Below, piece by piece: positions 50,354 through 61,515 of a DNA stretch of 64,000 nt. Numbering within the stretch: position 1 is the first letter of the stretch; each line of letters begins with the position of its first letter. The position numbers and the translations under genes were made by a program. Location of the stretch: assembly GCA_016741995.1 (NCBI GenBank), contig JACVCO010000004.1:153525-217524 (forward strand), in the 5' to 3' direction. The stretch is from Hydrogenophaga sp. (GTDB taxonomy: Bacteria > Pseudomonadota > Gammaproteobacteria > Burkholderiales > Burkholderiaceae_C). The notes under the pieces are model-generated. The model saw only the letters and a list, made by a program, of their open reading frames with translations. It had not been told where the DNA came from and did no database searches.

Positions 50354-51381
50354 GCCTTGATCGACCGGGCGTCCAGCGAGGGCAGGAAACCGCGGTGGAA
50401 GATGCCTTCCGCGCCCGGGCGCGTCTTGAGCTGGAAGACGTCGCTCACGTCGTCGACCTGCTGCTCCAGCGTGCGCTTGAGCACGTCGCCCAGGCCGTGG
50501 CTGCGCGTGTCGGCGGCGGCGATGTACTCGCGCGTGATGCGCCAGCGCTCCAGTTCCACCGCTTCGTTCAGGATGGGCTCGCGCGCCTTGGTGGCGGCGA
50601 TGGCGGCGGCCGGGTCGGCAAAGGATTCCTGGATGGCGCGGTTGGTGGCGCGCAGGAAGCCGGCCACCGCGGCGGGGTTCTGCGTGATCATCGCGTTGCT
50701 CGCGAGGATGGCGTTGCCATAGAGGTTCACGCCCGCGTCGGTGTACTTGAGCACCGAAAGCTCGTCGGGCTTCATGCGCGCGAACAGCGAGACGGCCGAA
50801 TCGTGGAAGTAGGTGGCGGCATCGACGTCGCCACGCACCATCACGTTGTCGCGTTGCGAGAAATCGGTGGTGGACCACTGGAAGAGGTCGTCGCCCACGC
50901 GCAGGCGGCGCGCCACCATGGGCCAGGCGCGGCGCGTTGATTCGACAGCCGCTGCGGCCACCTTCTTGCCTTGCAGGCTCTTGAAGTCGCTGGTGATGCC
51001 GCGGTCCTTGCGGCCGATGATCGCGAAGGGTGCGCGGTTGTAGTACTGGTACACGGCCTGCACCGCGGGCGTGCCGCCGTTGGCGGCCTGGAACTCGATC
51101 AGCGAGCTGATGTCGCCCAGGCCCATCTGGTAGGCGCCGCTCGCGATGCGCGTGATCGAGGCCACCGAGCCCGCACCCACGTCGACCGACACGTCCAGCC
51201 CTTCGGCCGCGTAGTAGCCGCGCTGCTGTGCGAGGAAGAAGGGTGCGGTCTGGCCCGTGACGCGGAAGTCGAGCGTGAACTTGATGGGGGTGGGCCTGGG
51301 GGCACCCTGGGCCCACACGGTGGGCAAGGCCAGTGCGGCGGACGAGGCGAGGGATCGAGCGAGAAAGCGGCGGCGCTGCAT
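50350..51381 (-). CDS. NMT1/ThiY-type ABC substrate-binding protein (paralogue 2)
   Basis: 343 residues from the ATG giving MQRRRFLARSLASSAALALP, a twin-arginine-like signal (RRRFLA) with cleavage near 'VWAQ'. Mature 'IKFTLDFRVTGQTAPFFLAQQRGYYAAEGLDVSVDVGAGSVASITRIASGAYQMGLGD' region has the same layout as the other two paralogues. It is the first gene of the operon SBP-deaminase-SBP-oxygenase-VOC-ureD. Its upstream region carries one arm of a 47/48-base mirrored element shared with the divergent Rieske gene. Confidence 0.9.
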   Translation of the reverse strand: MQRRRFLARSLASSAALALPTVWAQGAPRPTPIKFTLDFRVTGQTAPFFLAQQRGYYAAEGLDVSVDVGAGSVASITRIASGAYQMGLGDISSLIEFQAANGGTPAVQAVYQYYNRAPFAIIGRKDRGITSDFKSLQGKKVAAAAVESTRRAWPMVARRLRVGDDLFQWSTTDFSQRDNVMVRGDVDAATYFHDSAVSLFARMKPDELSVLKYTDAGVNLYGNAILASNAMITQNPAAVAGFLRATNRAIQESFADPAAAIAATKAREPILNEAVELERWRITREYIAAADTRSHGLGDVLKRTLEQQVDDVSDVFQLKTRPGAEGIFHRGFLPSLDARSIKA

Positions 51382-51437
51382 GGCGGTTCTCCGGCAAAGC
51401 TGTGAGCGACCCGGGCCACGCGGGCACGGGGAACGAC

Positions 51438-51485
51438 AGAGCAATTTCCGGACGGTGCCGTGGGCACCGTTGAACGCTTCTACTC
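51438..51485 (-). repeat. mirrored promoter element, left arm (reads toward the minus-strand operon)
   Basis: Read on the minus strand: GAGTAGAAGCGTTCA, 20 bases, CGGAAATTGCTCT. The same two blocks, 19 bases apart, occur on the plus strand at 51587-51633. The 20-base spacer here contains a perfect 8-bp inverted repeat, ACGGTGCC / GGCACCGT, at 51452-51470. It lies 56 bases before the SBP start codon. Probably a shared operator or promoter/leader block. Confidence 0.7.
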
Positions 51486-51586
51486 CGGCGTGCCCCGCTT
51501 GCACGAGCCGTGCCAGCGCTCACGCCCCGCCGCGGTGCACCTTCGCGATGGCGCCATGGTCTGTGTCTTGCTACATTTCGGGCTCA

Positions 51587-51633
51587 GAGTAGAAGCGTTC
51601 AGCCCGCGCGCGCCACGGGTCGGAAATTGCTCT
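51587..51633 (+). repeat. mirrored promoter element, right arm (reads toward the Rieske gene)
   Basis: GAGTAGAAGCGTTCA (51587-51601), 19 bases, CGGAAATTGCTCT (51621-51633): 28 of 28 bases in the two blocks match the left arm in inverted orientation. It lies 39 bases before the Rieske ATG. The spacers differ, so the blocks and not the spacers are conserved. This points to recognition by one regulator for both directions. Confidence 0.7.
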
Positions 51634-51672
51634 TGAGCCCACGTTCAAGCCGTTTCCCGCAGGAGTGCTTTC

Positions 51673-52692
51673 ATGCTCGTCACCCAACAAGCCGTCTTCC
51701 GCCGCCACTGGCACGCCGTCATGCCACTGACGGATCTTCAGGACGGACCCCGCCCCTTCACGCTGCTCGGCGAACACATCGTGCTGTTTCTCGACGAGCA
51801 CGGCGAACCCGCTGCGCTGAAGGACCGTTGCTGCCACCGCACCGCGAAGCTCAGCAAGGGCTGGTGCAAGAACGGCAACATCCAGTGCGGCTACCACGGC
51901 TGGGTCTACAACCGCCACGGCCGCGTGATCGAGATCCCGCAGTACGGCGCGGACCGCGAGATCCCGAAGGACTACGGCACGCCGGCCTACCGCTGCGTGG
52001 CCCGCCACGGCTACGCCTGGGTGGCGCTGGAGGAGCCCGAGGCCGACATTCCCGAAATGCCCGAGTTCGGTGCACCGGGCTGGCGCACCATCTTCCAGTT
52101 CCACGAGGTCTGGAACACCAGCCCGGTGCGTGCGCTGGAGAACTCGTTCGACAACTCGCACTTCAGCTTCGTGCACCGCGCCACCTTCGGCGTGGCGGCG
52201 CAACCGAAGCCGAGCAAGTACGAGCTGATCGAGAACGAGCAGGGCTTTTACGCCGAGACGGTGATCGACGCGGCCAACCCCGAGCGCTTCCAGCGCATCA
52301 GCGGCGTGAAGGATCCGATCACGCAGCGGCACATGCGCAATGCCTACATGCAGCCGTTCTCGCGCCGGCTCGACATCGAGTACCCGAGCGGGGTGCGGCA
52401 CGTGATCGTCAATTGCTTCACGCCGATCGACGACGGGCACATCCAGCTCTGCCAATGGCTGTTCCGCAACGACACGGAGGAAGACTGCCCGGCGCAGATG
52501 CTGATCGACTTCGACGCGGAGATCACGCGCGAGGACAAGGACATCCTGGAGTCGACCGACGCCGATGCGGTGGTGGATCTGCGGCGCCGTGGTGTGGAGT
52601 ACTCGATGGACTCGGACCGGCCGGGCATCCTGATCCGGCGGCAGTTGATGGCGATGTTGACGGCCGCGGGGGAGGCTGAGGCCCACCGCTGA
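51673..52692 (+). CDS. Rieske-type non-heme iron oxygenase
   Basis: 339 residues. The N-terminal Rieske domain has Cys53-x-His55 and Cys72-x2-His75 ('CCHR' and 'CGYHGW'). The catalytic domain has the mononuclear iron motif 'ENSFDNSHFSFVH' (~156-168). The closest groups are the vanillate-demethylase-like and related oxygenases that act on ring or N/O-methyl compounds. It needs an electron-donor reductase, and none is adjacent. The gene stands alone on the plus strand between two minus-strand operons whose products take up and deaminate small molecules. Substrate unknown. Confidence 0.92.
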   Translation: MLVTQQAVFRRHWHAVMPLTDLQDGPRPFTLLGEHIVLFLDEHGEPAALKDRCCHRTAKLSKGWCKNGNIQCGYHGWVYNRHGRVIEIPQYGADREIPKDYGTPAYRCVARHGYAWVALEEPEADIPEMPEFGAPGWRTIFQFHEVWNTSPVRALENSFDNSHFSFVHRATFGVAAQPKPSKYELIENEQGFYAETVIDAANPERFQRISGVKDPITQRHMRNAYMQPFSRRLDIEYPSGVRHVIVNCFTPIDDGHIQLCQWLFRNDTEEDCPAQMLIDFDAEITREDKDILESTDADAVVDLRRRGVEYSMDSDRPGILIRRQLMAMLTAAGEAEAHR

Positions 52693-52702
52693 GGCGGTTG
52701 GG

Positions 52703-53179
52703 TCAGCGAGAAGCCCAGAACCCCTTGTGCGGTTCCACCATCTCGTCGACCAGCGCGGCCACCGGCCCCACCACCTCGACCGCCTTCTGCCCGCGCGCAA
52801 ACACCTCGCGGCACGGCAATGACAAGGTGGGGTTTTCCTCGTGTGAACCCGTGAGCGCGAGCAAGGCTTCTTCGCTCGCGCCATAGACCACGCGCCCGAT
52901 GTCGGCCCAGTAGATGGTGCCCGCGCACATCGCGCACGGCTCGAAGGTGGTCACCAGCGTGCAATCGCGCAGGTAGGCCCCCGGGTAGGTGCCGGCCGCG
53001 TGCCGCGCCAGGGTGGATTCGGCGTGGTTCACCGTGTCGATGTTGCCCTGCTCGGCCAGCACCGTCTCGCCATCGGGGGCCACCAGCAGCGCCCCGAACG
53101 GGTGGCGGCCCATGCTGGCGGCGCGCCGTGCCACGGCGTTGGCGCGGCGAAGGTGGCGCGCGATCTGGTCCGGGGTCAA
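52703..53179 (-). CDS. nucleoside/nucleobase deaminase (CDA-fold), copy 2
   Basis: 158 residues from a TTG overlapping the permease stop as TTGA; no ATG fits the conserved N-terminus (LTPDQIARHLRRAN). Zinc site 'NHAESTLARHAAG' (His-Ala-Glu) and 'TFEPCAMCAGTIYWADIGRVVYG' (Pro-Cys-x2-Cys) are intact. It is a paralogue of the copy at 49847: same length class, same ending (VEPHKGFWASR against SEAHRGFWTT). Translational coupling to an importer suggests that it deaminates the imported compound. It converges with the Rieske gene. Confidence 0.88.
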   Translation of the reverse strand: MTPDQIARHLRRANAVARRAASMGRHPFGALLVAPDGETVLAEQGNIDTVNHAESTLARHAAGTYPGAYLRDCTLVTTFEPCAMCAGTIYWADIGRVVYGASEEALLALTGSHEENPTLSLPCREVFARGQKAVEVVGPVAALVDEMVEPHKGFWASR

Positions 53180-53949
53180 CTCTGTGTCCCGCGGTGCGCC
53201 CAGCCGGTGGTGTGCTTTTCGACGAAGCTGAACAGCTCGTACATCGCCATCGCCATCACGCCCACCACCAGCAGGCCGCTGAAGGCGAGGCCCATCTGCA
53301 TCGACGAGCCGGCGGAGATCAGCAGATAGCCGATGCCTTCGTTCGCGGCCGTCATCTCCGACACCGTGGTGCCGACGAAGGCCAGTGTGATGGCCACCTT
53401 GAGCGAGCCGAAGAAGTAGGGCATGGAGCGCGGCAGGCCGACCTTGGTGAGCACGTCCCAGCGCTTGGCGCCGAGCACGCGCAGCACGTCTTCCAGCTCG
53501 GGCTCCAGCGTGGCCAGGCCGGTGGCGATGTTCACCATGATCGGGAAGAAGCTGATGAGGAAGGCCGTGAGGATGGCCGGGCCCACGCCGATGCCGAACC
53601 ACACCACCAGGATGGGCACGAAGGCCGCCTTGGGCAGCGCGTTGAAGGCCGTCATGAGCGGGTAGACCGCGGCGTAGGCCAGGCGCGAACTGCCGATGAG
53701 GAAGCCCAGCAGCACGCCCACCACGATGGCGATGCCGAAACCGGCCATCGTCACCCAGAAGGTGCGCCACGCGTGGCCGAGGATGGTGACCTTGTGCTCC
53801 ATCGTCTGCTCCCAGATCCGCGAGGGGCTGGGGAAGATGAATTCGGAGACGCCGAAGCCCGCGGTGATCACTTCCCAGATCACGATGATCGCCACCAGCA
53901 GCAGCAGGGGCGAGAAGCGCTCGATGTTCTTGCGTTGTTTGCTGTTCAT
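53176..53949 (-). CDS. ABC transporter permease (SsuC/ThiX-type)
   Basis: 257 residues from the ATG giving MNSKQRKNIERF. Six helices; conserved coupling motif 'EDVLRVLGAKRWDVLTKVGLPRSMPYFFGSLK' region (~153-185) and 'ALPKAAFVPILVVWFGIGVGPAI'. Type-I binding-protein-dependent permease of the sulfonate/nitrate/HMP class. It works with the ATPase seven bases upstream. This is the only permease in the island for three binding proteins. Confidence 0.93.
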   Translation of the reverse strand: MNSKQRKNIERFSPLLLLVAIIVIWEVITAGFGVSEFIFPSPSRIWEQTMEHKVTILGHAWRTFWVTMAGFGIAIVVGVLLGFLIGSSRLAYAAVYPLMTAFNALPKAAFVPILVVWFGIGVGPAILTAFLISFFPIMVNIATGLATLEPELEDVLRVLGAKRWDVLTKVGLPRSMPYFFGSLKVAITLAFVGTTVSEMTAANEGIGYLLISAGSSMQMGLAFSGLLVVGVMAMAMYELFSFVEKHTTGWAHRGTQS

Positions 53950-53956
53950 GGGGCGC

Positions 53957-54793
<837 letters not shown>

Positions 54794-54809
54794 GGGCTTC
54801 TTTCGTGAA

Positions 54810-54844
54810 AAGGGCCAGCCACCCGGTGGGGGAGGCTGGCCCTT
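54810..54844 (-). terminator. stem-loop between SBP and ATPase genes
   Basis: Perfect 11-bp stem, AAGGGCCAGCC / GGCTGGCCCTT (54810-54820 and 54834-54844), 13-base loop, then TTTC on the minus strand. It lies 15 bases after the SBP stop. It probably terminates part of the transcript or protects the SBP mRNA end, giving more binding protein than transporter. Confidence 0.7.
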
Positions 54845-54859
54845 GTGCGGGAGCGGGCC

Positions 54860-55894
54860 TTATTTCTTGGCCGGCGGCAGGATGTTGAGCTCGGCGGCCG
54901 TGGGCAGCATGGAGCCGTTCCAGATCTTGGCCGGGTCGACGCGGGTCTTGGTGCCGTAGGCGTCGGACACCTGCGAGGCCATCAGCGCCAGGCGGCCCGG
55001 CACGACCTGGCCGAAGCCTTCCTTGCGCGCGTCGGGGCTGGCCACCACGGAGTCGATGGCGAGTTGCAGGCGACGGGTTTCCAGCGGCACGTTGATGATG
55101 CCGTCGCGCGCCTTCACGGTGTCGATGGTGGCGGCCGGGTTGGCCATCACTTCCTTCGCGCCCTTGGAGAACGCCGCCAGGAACGCCTTGATCGCGGCCG
55201 GGTTCTCGGCGATGAGCTTGGGCGTGGCGATGATGACGTTGCCGTAGAGCTTCACGCCGTGGTCGGCGTAGGGGAGGATGACCACGTCTTCGGGCTTGAC
55301 GCCGCGCGCTTCGAGGTTGAGCAGCGAGGTGAACGAGAAGCCGGTGATGGCGTCGATGTCGCCGCGGACCAGCATGGTCTCGCGCAGCGGCGGGTCCATC
55401 GAGGTCCAGGCGACGTTGTTGATGTTGTTGGCCCGCTGGAAGATCGGGAATCCCTTGCGGCCGGCGTCGAACACGGGCGCGCCGAGCTTCTTGCCTTCGA
55501 GGTCGGCGGGCTTGGTGATGCCGCTCTTCTTGAGCGCGAGCACCGCGGCCGGCGTGTTGTTGTAGACCATCATCACCGCGACCGGCTTGTTCGGTGCGTC
55601 GGGGTTGTTGGCGTGGAACTCCATCAGGGCGGCCAGGTCGGCGAAGCCCATGTCGTAGGTGCCCGAGGCCACACGCGTGACGGTGCCACCCGAGCCGTTG
55701 CCGGCGTCGATGGTCACGTCCAGCCCGGCCTGCTTGAAGTAACCCTTGGCGGCGGGTTGCAGGAACAGGGCGGCGGGGCCTTCGAAGCGCCAGTCGAGCT
55801 GGAACTTGATGGCGGTCTGCGCGTGCACGGCACCACTGAAGGCGGCGGCCGCGGCCAGGGCGGCGGTGGTCTGCAGGAAGCGGCGTTTGTTCAT
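54860..55894 (-). CDS. NMT1/ThiY-type ABC substrate-binding protein (paralogue 3)
   Basis: 344 residues from the ATG giving MNKRRFLQTTAALAAAAAF, signal cleavage near 'VHAQ'. Mature 'IKFQLDWRFEGPAALFLQPAAKGYFKQAGLDVTIDAGNGSGGTVTRVASGTYDMGFAD' region, then 'VLALKKSGITKPADLEGKKLGAPVFDAGRKGFPIFQRANN', align by eye with paralogues 1 and 2. It is the cognate binding protein of the permease/ATPase downstream. Its 245-base upstream region has a TGTATACA palindrome. Confidence 0.92.
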   Translation of the reverse strand: MNKRRFLQTTAALAAAAAFSGAVHAQTAIKFQLDWRFEGPAALFLQPAAKGYFKQAGLDVTIDAGNGSGGTVTRVASGTYDMGFADLAALMEFHANNPDAPNKPVAVMMVYNNTPAAVLALKKSGITKPADLEGKKLGAPVFDAGRKGFPIFQRANNINNVAWTSMDPPLRETMLVRGDIDAITGFSFTSLLNLEARGVKPEDVVILPYADHGVKLYGNVIIATPKLIAENPAAIKAFLAAFSKGAKEVMANPAATIDTVKARDGIINVPLETRRLQLAIDSVVASPDARKEGFGQVVPGRLALMASQVSDAYGTKTRVDPAKIWNGSMLPTAAELNILPPAKK

Positions 55895-55983
55895 GGTTTC
55901 TCCAAAGGCTGGGCGGTTCTTCAGGGTGGGCAGGCCGTCAGCGCGGCGTGTGTAGGGGATAGCAACATCGGTGCCATGTGCTG

Positions 55984-56013
55984 CCGGTGTTTTGCACACC
56001 GGTTTTGTATACA
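55984..56013. promoter_or_regulatory. inverted repeat plus TGTATACA palindrome upstream of the transporter operon
   Basis: CCGGTGT / ACACCGG arms (55984-55990 and 55996-56002) with a 5-base centre lie directly before TGTATACA (56006-56013). The octamer also occurs between the GntR regulator and uraH, matching the GT-N-AC spacing of FadR-type GntR operators. It lies ~110 bases before the SBP start. The TATACA part could instead serve as a -10 element. Confidence 0.45.
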
Positions 56014-56139
56014 CATTGTCGGCCCGGGGGCGGGCGCAGGCATCCTGACATACCCTGAAAAGGTGCGCAGGTGCACTGTGCCGGGGCGAAGTATGGCCCC
56101 GGGGTGGTGCGCGCCACCACCGGGGCGAACCCGGGCCGT

Positions 56140-58416
<2,277 letters not shown>

Positions 58417-58475
58417 GGCTGTCTCCTGTGAACGCACGGTCGGGGGGCGCATTTTGCACCGCCCCGCACGCGGGC

Positions 58476-59726
58476 TCAGCGCGGCGACAGCAGATCGAAC
58501 AGGGTGCGCGCCACCACCTTGGTGGCGCGGCGCAAGTCGTCGAGCCGCACGTGCTCGTCGGCGCGTTTGGCGTTCGATTCGCGCACCGTGCGCGGGCCGG
58601 CACCGTAGATCACGCCGGGGATGCCGCGCTCCACGTAGAGGCGCACGTCGGTGTAGAGCGGCGTGCCGACCGCGGGGATGGGTTCACCGAACACCTGCTC
58701 GCCGTGGTGCTGCAGGGCTTTCACCAGCGCGGCGTTGCCCGCCAGCGGCTGCATGGCGCGCGCCAGCAGCATGCGCCGCACGTCCACCTGCAGGGCCTTG
58801 CCGCCGCGCGGCGGATCGAAGCTGGCCGCCGCCTTGGCGATCGTGTCGCGCAGCGCGGCTTCCACCTGCGCCGGGTCTTCCTCGGGGATCATGCGGCGGT
58901 CGAGCTTGAGCACCACCTTGCCCGGAATGACGTTGGTGTTGGTGCCGCCCTGGACGAGCCCGACGTTGAGGTACGGGTGGGTGATGCCCTCGACCTTCGA
59001 CGTCACCTTCAGGTAATCGCGGTTGAGCGCATACAGCGCGTTCAGGATGTGCGTGGCGCCCTGCAGCGCGTCGGTGCCGCTGTCGGGAATGGCCGCGTGC
59101 GCCATCTCGCCCTGCACGGTCACCTCGAGCTGCAGGCAGCCGTTGTGCGCCACCACCACCTGGTAGCTGAAGCCGGCGGCCACCATCAGGTCGGGTTTCG
59201 TCAGGCCCTTGGCCAGCAGCCAGCCGGGGCCGAGTTCGCCGCCGAACTCCTCGTCGTAGGTGAAGTGCAGCTCCACACCGCCCTTGAGCGGGGCGTTCAG
59301 CGCTTCGAGCGCGCGCAGCGCGAAGGTGAAGGACGAGAAATCGCTCTTGCTGACGGCGGTGGCGCGGCCGTACATGGCGCCGTCGGCGATCTCGCCGCCG
59401 TAGGGGTCGTGCGTCCAGCCTTCGCCGGGCGGCACCACGTCGCCGTGGGCGTTGAGCGCGATCACCGGGCCGCCGGCACCGAAGGGGCGGCGCACGATGA
59501 GGTTGGTGATGCTCTGCAGGCCGGCGGCCTTCACGTCGGCATCGGGCACGGCGTGGGCTTCGGCGGTGTAGCCGAAGGCCTTGAGCAGTTCGGCCGTGCG
59601 TTTGGCGTGCGGGGCGTTGTTGCCGGGCGGCGTGTCGGTGGGCACGCGCACAAGCTGCTGCAGGAAGCCGAGCTGCTCGTCGAAATGCGCGTCGATCCAG
59701 GCGTCGAGTTGTTGGTAGGGGGTCAT
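58476..59726 (-). CDS. M20-family ArgE/DapE-like deacylase
   Basis: 416 residues from the ATG giving MTPYQQLDAWIDAHF. M20 metallopeptidase layout with 'IALNAHGDVVPPGEGW' (~91-106), 'FTYDEEFGGELGPGW' and 'DVRLYVERGIPGVIYGAG'. The second metal motif reads 'MYGRATAVSKSD', with Val where the bridging Asp of 'GRGxxDxKG' is expected. The subfamily may use a changed metal site. It sits directly after uraD-allC, so hydrolysis of a ureide or carbamoyl intermediate is possible, but a general amidase is equally likely. Confidence 0.85.
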   Translation of the reverse strand: MTPYQQLDAWIDAHFDEQLGFLQQLVRVPTDTPPGNNAPHAKRTAELLKAFGYTAEAHAVPDADVKAAGLQSITNLIVRRPFGAGGPVIALNAHGDVVPPGEGWTHDPYGGEIADGAMYGRATAVSKSDFSSFTFALRALEALNAPLKGGVELHFTYDEEFGGELGPGWLLAKGLTKPDLMVAAGFSYQVVVAHNGCLQLEVTVQGEMAHAAIPDSGTDALQGATHILNALYALNRDYLKVTSKVEGITHPYLNVGLVQGGTNTNVIPGKVVLKLDRRMIPEEDPAQVEAALRDTIAKAAASFDPPRGGKALQVDVRRMLLARAMQPLAGNAALVKALQHHGEQVFGEPIPAVGTPLYTDVRLYVERGIPGVIYGAGPRTVRESNAKRADEHVRLDDLRRATKVVARTLFDLLSPR

Positions 59727-59728
59727 GG

Positions 59729-61510
59729 TCAGGCGGTTTCCTTGGCGAGTTGGCCAAGCAGGTGTTCGAAGGCCAGCACGCTCAGCTCGATGTCGTCGCT
59801 GGTGCTGCTTTCCAGGGGGTTGTGGCTGATGCCGCTGTTCTCGCCGCGCACGAACAGCATGGCCTGCGGCATCACCTCGTGCAGCTTCATGGCGTCGTGC
59901 CCGGCGCCGCTGGGCATGCGGTGCACGGGCAGGCCGAGCGCGGCCACCGCGCGTTCCCAGCGCTGCTGCCATTCCGGCGCGCTCGGCGCGGCCGACGCGG
60001 CCATGGTGCGTTCCAGGCGCTGGCCCAGGCCGCGGCGTTCGCAAATGGCGCCGAGTTCGGCGAGCACATCGCGTTCCAGCGCGTCGCGCTGGGCGTCGCT
60101 GGGGGCCCGCAGGTCGAGCGAGAACTGGCAGCGCCCGGGCACCACGTTGATGGAGCCGCCGGGCACGTTGAGCAGGCCGATGGTGGCCACCGAGTCGCCG
60201 TCCTTCGCGGCGCGCTGCTCCATGTACAGCGCGAGTTCGGCCACCGCGCAGGCCGCGTCGCGGCGGCGGTCCATGGGGGTGGTGCCGGCGTGGCTGGCCA
60301 TGCCGAGCACCTCGCCCACGTGGCGCACGCCGGCGTTGATGGATGTGACCACGCTCAGCGGCAAGCCCATTTCGTTGAGCACCGGGCCTTGTTCGATGTG
60401 CACTTCGATGAAGCCCAGGTAGCGCGCGGGGTCGCGCTCGATGGTCTTGATCGCTTCGAGCGTGCCGGGCAGGCCGGCCGCGCGCATGGCGTCCTGCATG
60501 CGCACGCCGTCGGCATCGGTCTGGTCGAGCCATGCCGGGTTGAAGTGCCCGGTGAGCGCGCCCGAGCCGAGAAAGGTGGCCTTGTAGCGCTGGCCTTCCT
60601 CTTCCGAGAAGCCCACCACCTCGATGCCGAAGGGCAGGCGCCGGCCCGCGCGGTGCAGGCGTTCAACGCAGGCGATCGGCACGAAGATGCCCAGGCGGCC
60701 GTCGTACTTGCCGCCGTTGCGCACGGTGTCGAAATGGCTGCCGGTGAGGAGGCGCTTCGCCGCGGGCGACGCACCGTGGTAGACGCCGATCACGTTGCCC
60801 ACGGCGTCGATGGACACCTCGTCGAACCCGCTGTCGCGCATGCGCGCCATGAGGTCGCGCTGGCAGGCCTGGTGGGCGTCGGTGAGGTAGGTCACCGTGA
60901 GCTGGCCGCTTTCCTTGAAGCCCGGGTCGCTGTGCTGCGCCAGGCTCTCGTGCCAGTCCCACACGCGGTGGCCGAGTTCGGGTTCGGCGCCGAACTTGTC
61001 GGCCAGGCGGATTTCGGCGATGCGGTGGATGTTGCGCAGCGCTTCCTCGCGCTCGAACGCCACCGGGTTGTGCAGCCGGCGCTCGAAGGTGGCGATGATC
61101 TGCTGGCGCGTGAGACCGCTGCCGCGCGGGCCGCGCACCGCGACGATGAAGGGAAAGCCGAAGCGCGCGTTGTAGTCGGCGTTGAGCTGCTGCAGGCGCG
61201 CGAACTCCTCGGGCGTGCAATGGGTGAGGCCGGCGCGGCTCTGCTCGCCGGTGCTCTCGGCGGTGAGCGTGTTCGCCACCATCGCTTTGCCGGCGAGCTC
61301 GGGGTGGGCGCGGATCAGCGCGAGTTGCTCCTCGCGCGTGGCCGTTGCGAGCGACCGGACCAGCGCCCACTTGAGCGCGGCCAGGGTCGGGAAGGGGCGC
61401 TGCGCCAGCGCGCGTTCCACCACCCAGGGCGAGTGTTCGTACAGGCCGTCGAGCAGGCGTTGGGCCTCGGCGGGGTCGGCCGCGTTGAGTTGGTCGAGGG
61501 TGATGGCCAT
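59729..61510 (-). CDS. fusion: OHCU decarboxylase (UraD) - allantoate amidohydrolase (AllC)
   Basis: 593 residues from the ATG giving MAITLDQLNAADPAEAQ. Residues 1-~170 are UraD (2-oxo-4-hydroxy-4-carboxy-5-ureidoimidazoline decarboxylase): 'LDGLYEHSPWVVERALAQRPF', 'IRAHPELAGKAM', 'YNARFGFPFIVAVRG'. Residues ~185-593 are an M20 allantoate amidohydrolase: 'LTGSHFDTVRNGGKYDGRLGI', 'FSEEEGQRYKATFLGSGALTG', 'EVHIEQGPVLNEMGLP', 'SHAGTTPMDRRRDA' and 'SGAGHDAMKLHEV'. It covers the last step of uric acid to allantoin and, after PuuE, allantoate to ureidoglycolate with ammonia release. No linker stop or frameshift is seen. Confidence 0.94.
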   Translation of the reverse strand: MAITLDQLNAADPAEAQRLLDGLYEHSPWVVERALAQRPFPTLAALKWALVRSLATATREEQLALIRAHPELAGKAMVANTLTAESTGEQSRAGLTHCTPEEFARLQQLNADYNARFGFPFIVAVRGPRGSGLTRQQIIATFERRLHNPVAFEREEALRNIHRIAEIRLADKFGAEPELGHRVWDWHESLAQHSDPGFKESGQLTVTYLTDAHQACQRDLMARMRDSGFDEVSIDAVGNVIGVYHGASPAAKRLLTGSHFDTVRNGGKYDGRLGIFVPIACVERLHRAGRRLPFGIEVVGFSEEEGQRYKATFLGSGALTGHFNPAWLDQTDADGVRMQDAMRAAGLPGTLEAIKTIERDPARYLGFIEVHIEQGPVLNEMGLPLSVVTSINAGVRHVGEVLGMASHAGTTPMDRRRDAACAVAELALYMEQRAAKDGDSVATIGLLNVPGGSINVVPGRCQFSLDLRAPSDAQRDALERDVLAELGAICERRGLGQRLERTMAASAAPSAPEWQQRWERAVAALGLPVHRMPSGAGHDAMKLHEVMPQAMLFVRGENSGISHNPLESSTSDDIELSVLAFEHLLGQLAKETA

Positions 61511-61515
61511 GGCGT

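Noticed and set aside
51438..51633. Small insertion element (MITE) with terminal inverted repeats
   Set aside because: No target-site duplication is seen at the outer edges, the arms differ in their middle, and the position is exactly the shared divergent promoter region. Regulatory symmetry is the simpler reading, though a genome-wide search would settle it.
58420..58475. Hairpin between the M20 gene and maeB
   Set aside because: The G-run and C-run can pair only imperfectly and no T-run follows; too weak to call a terminator.
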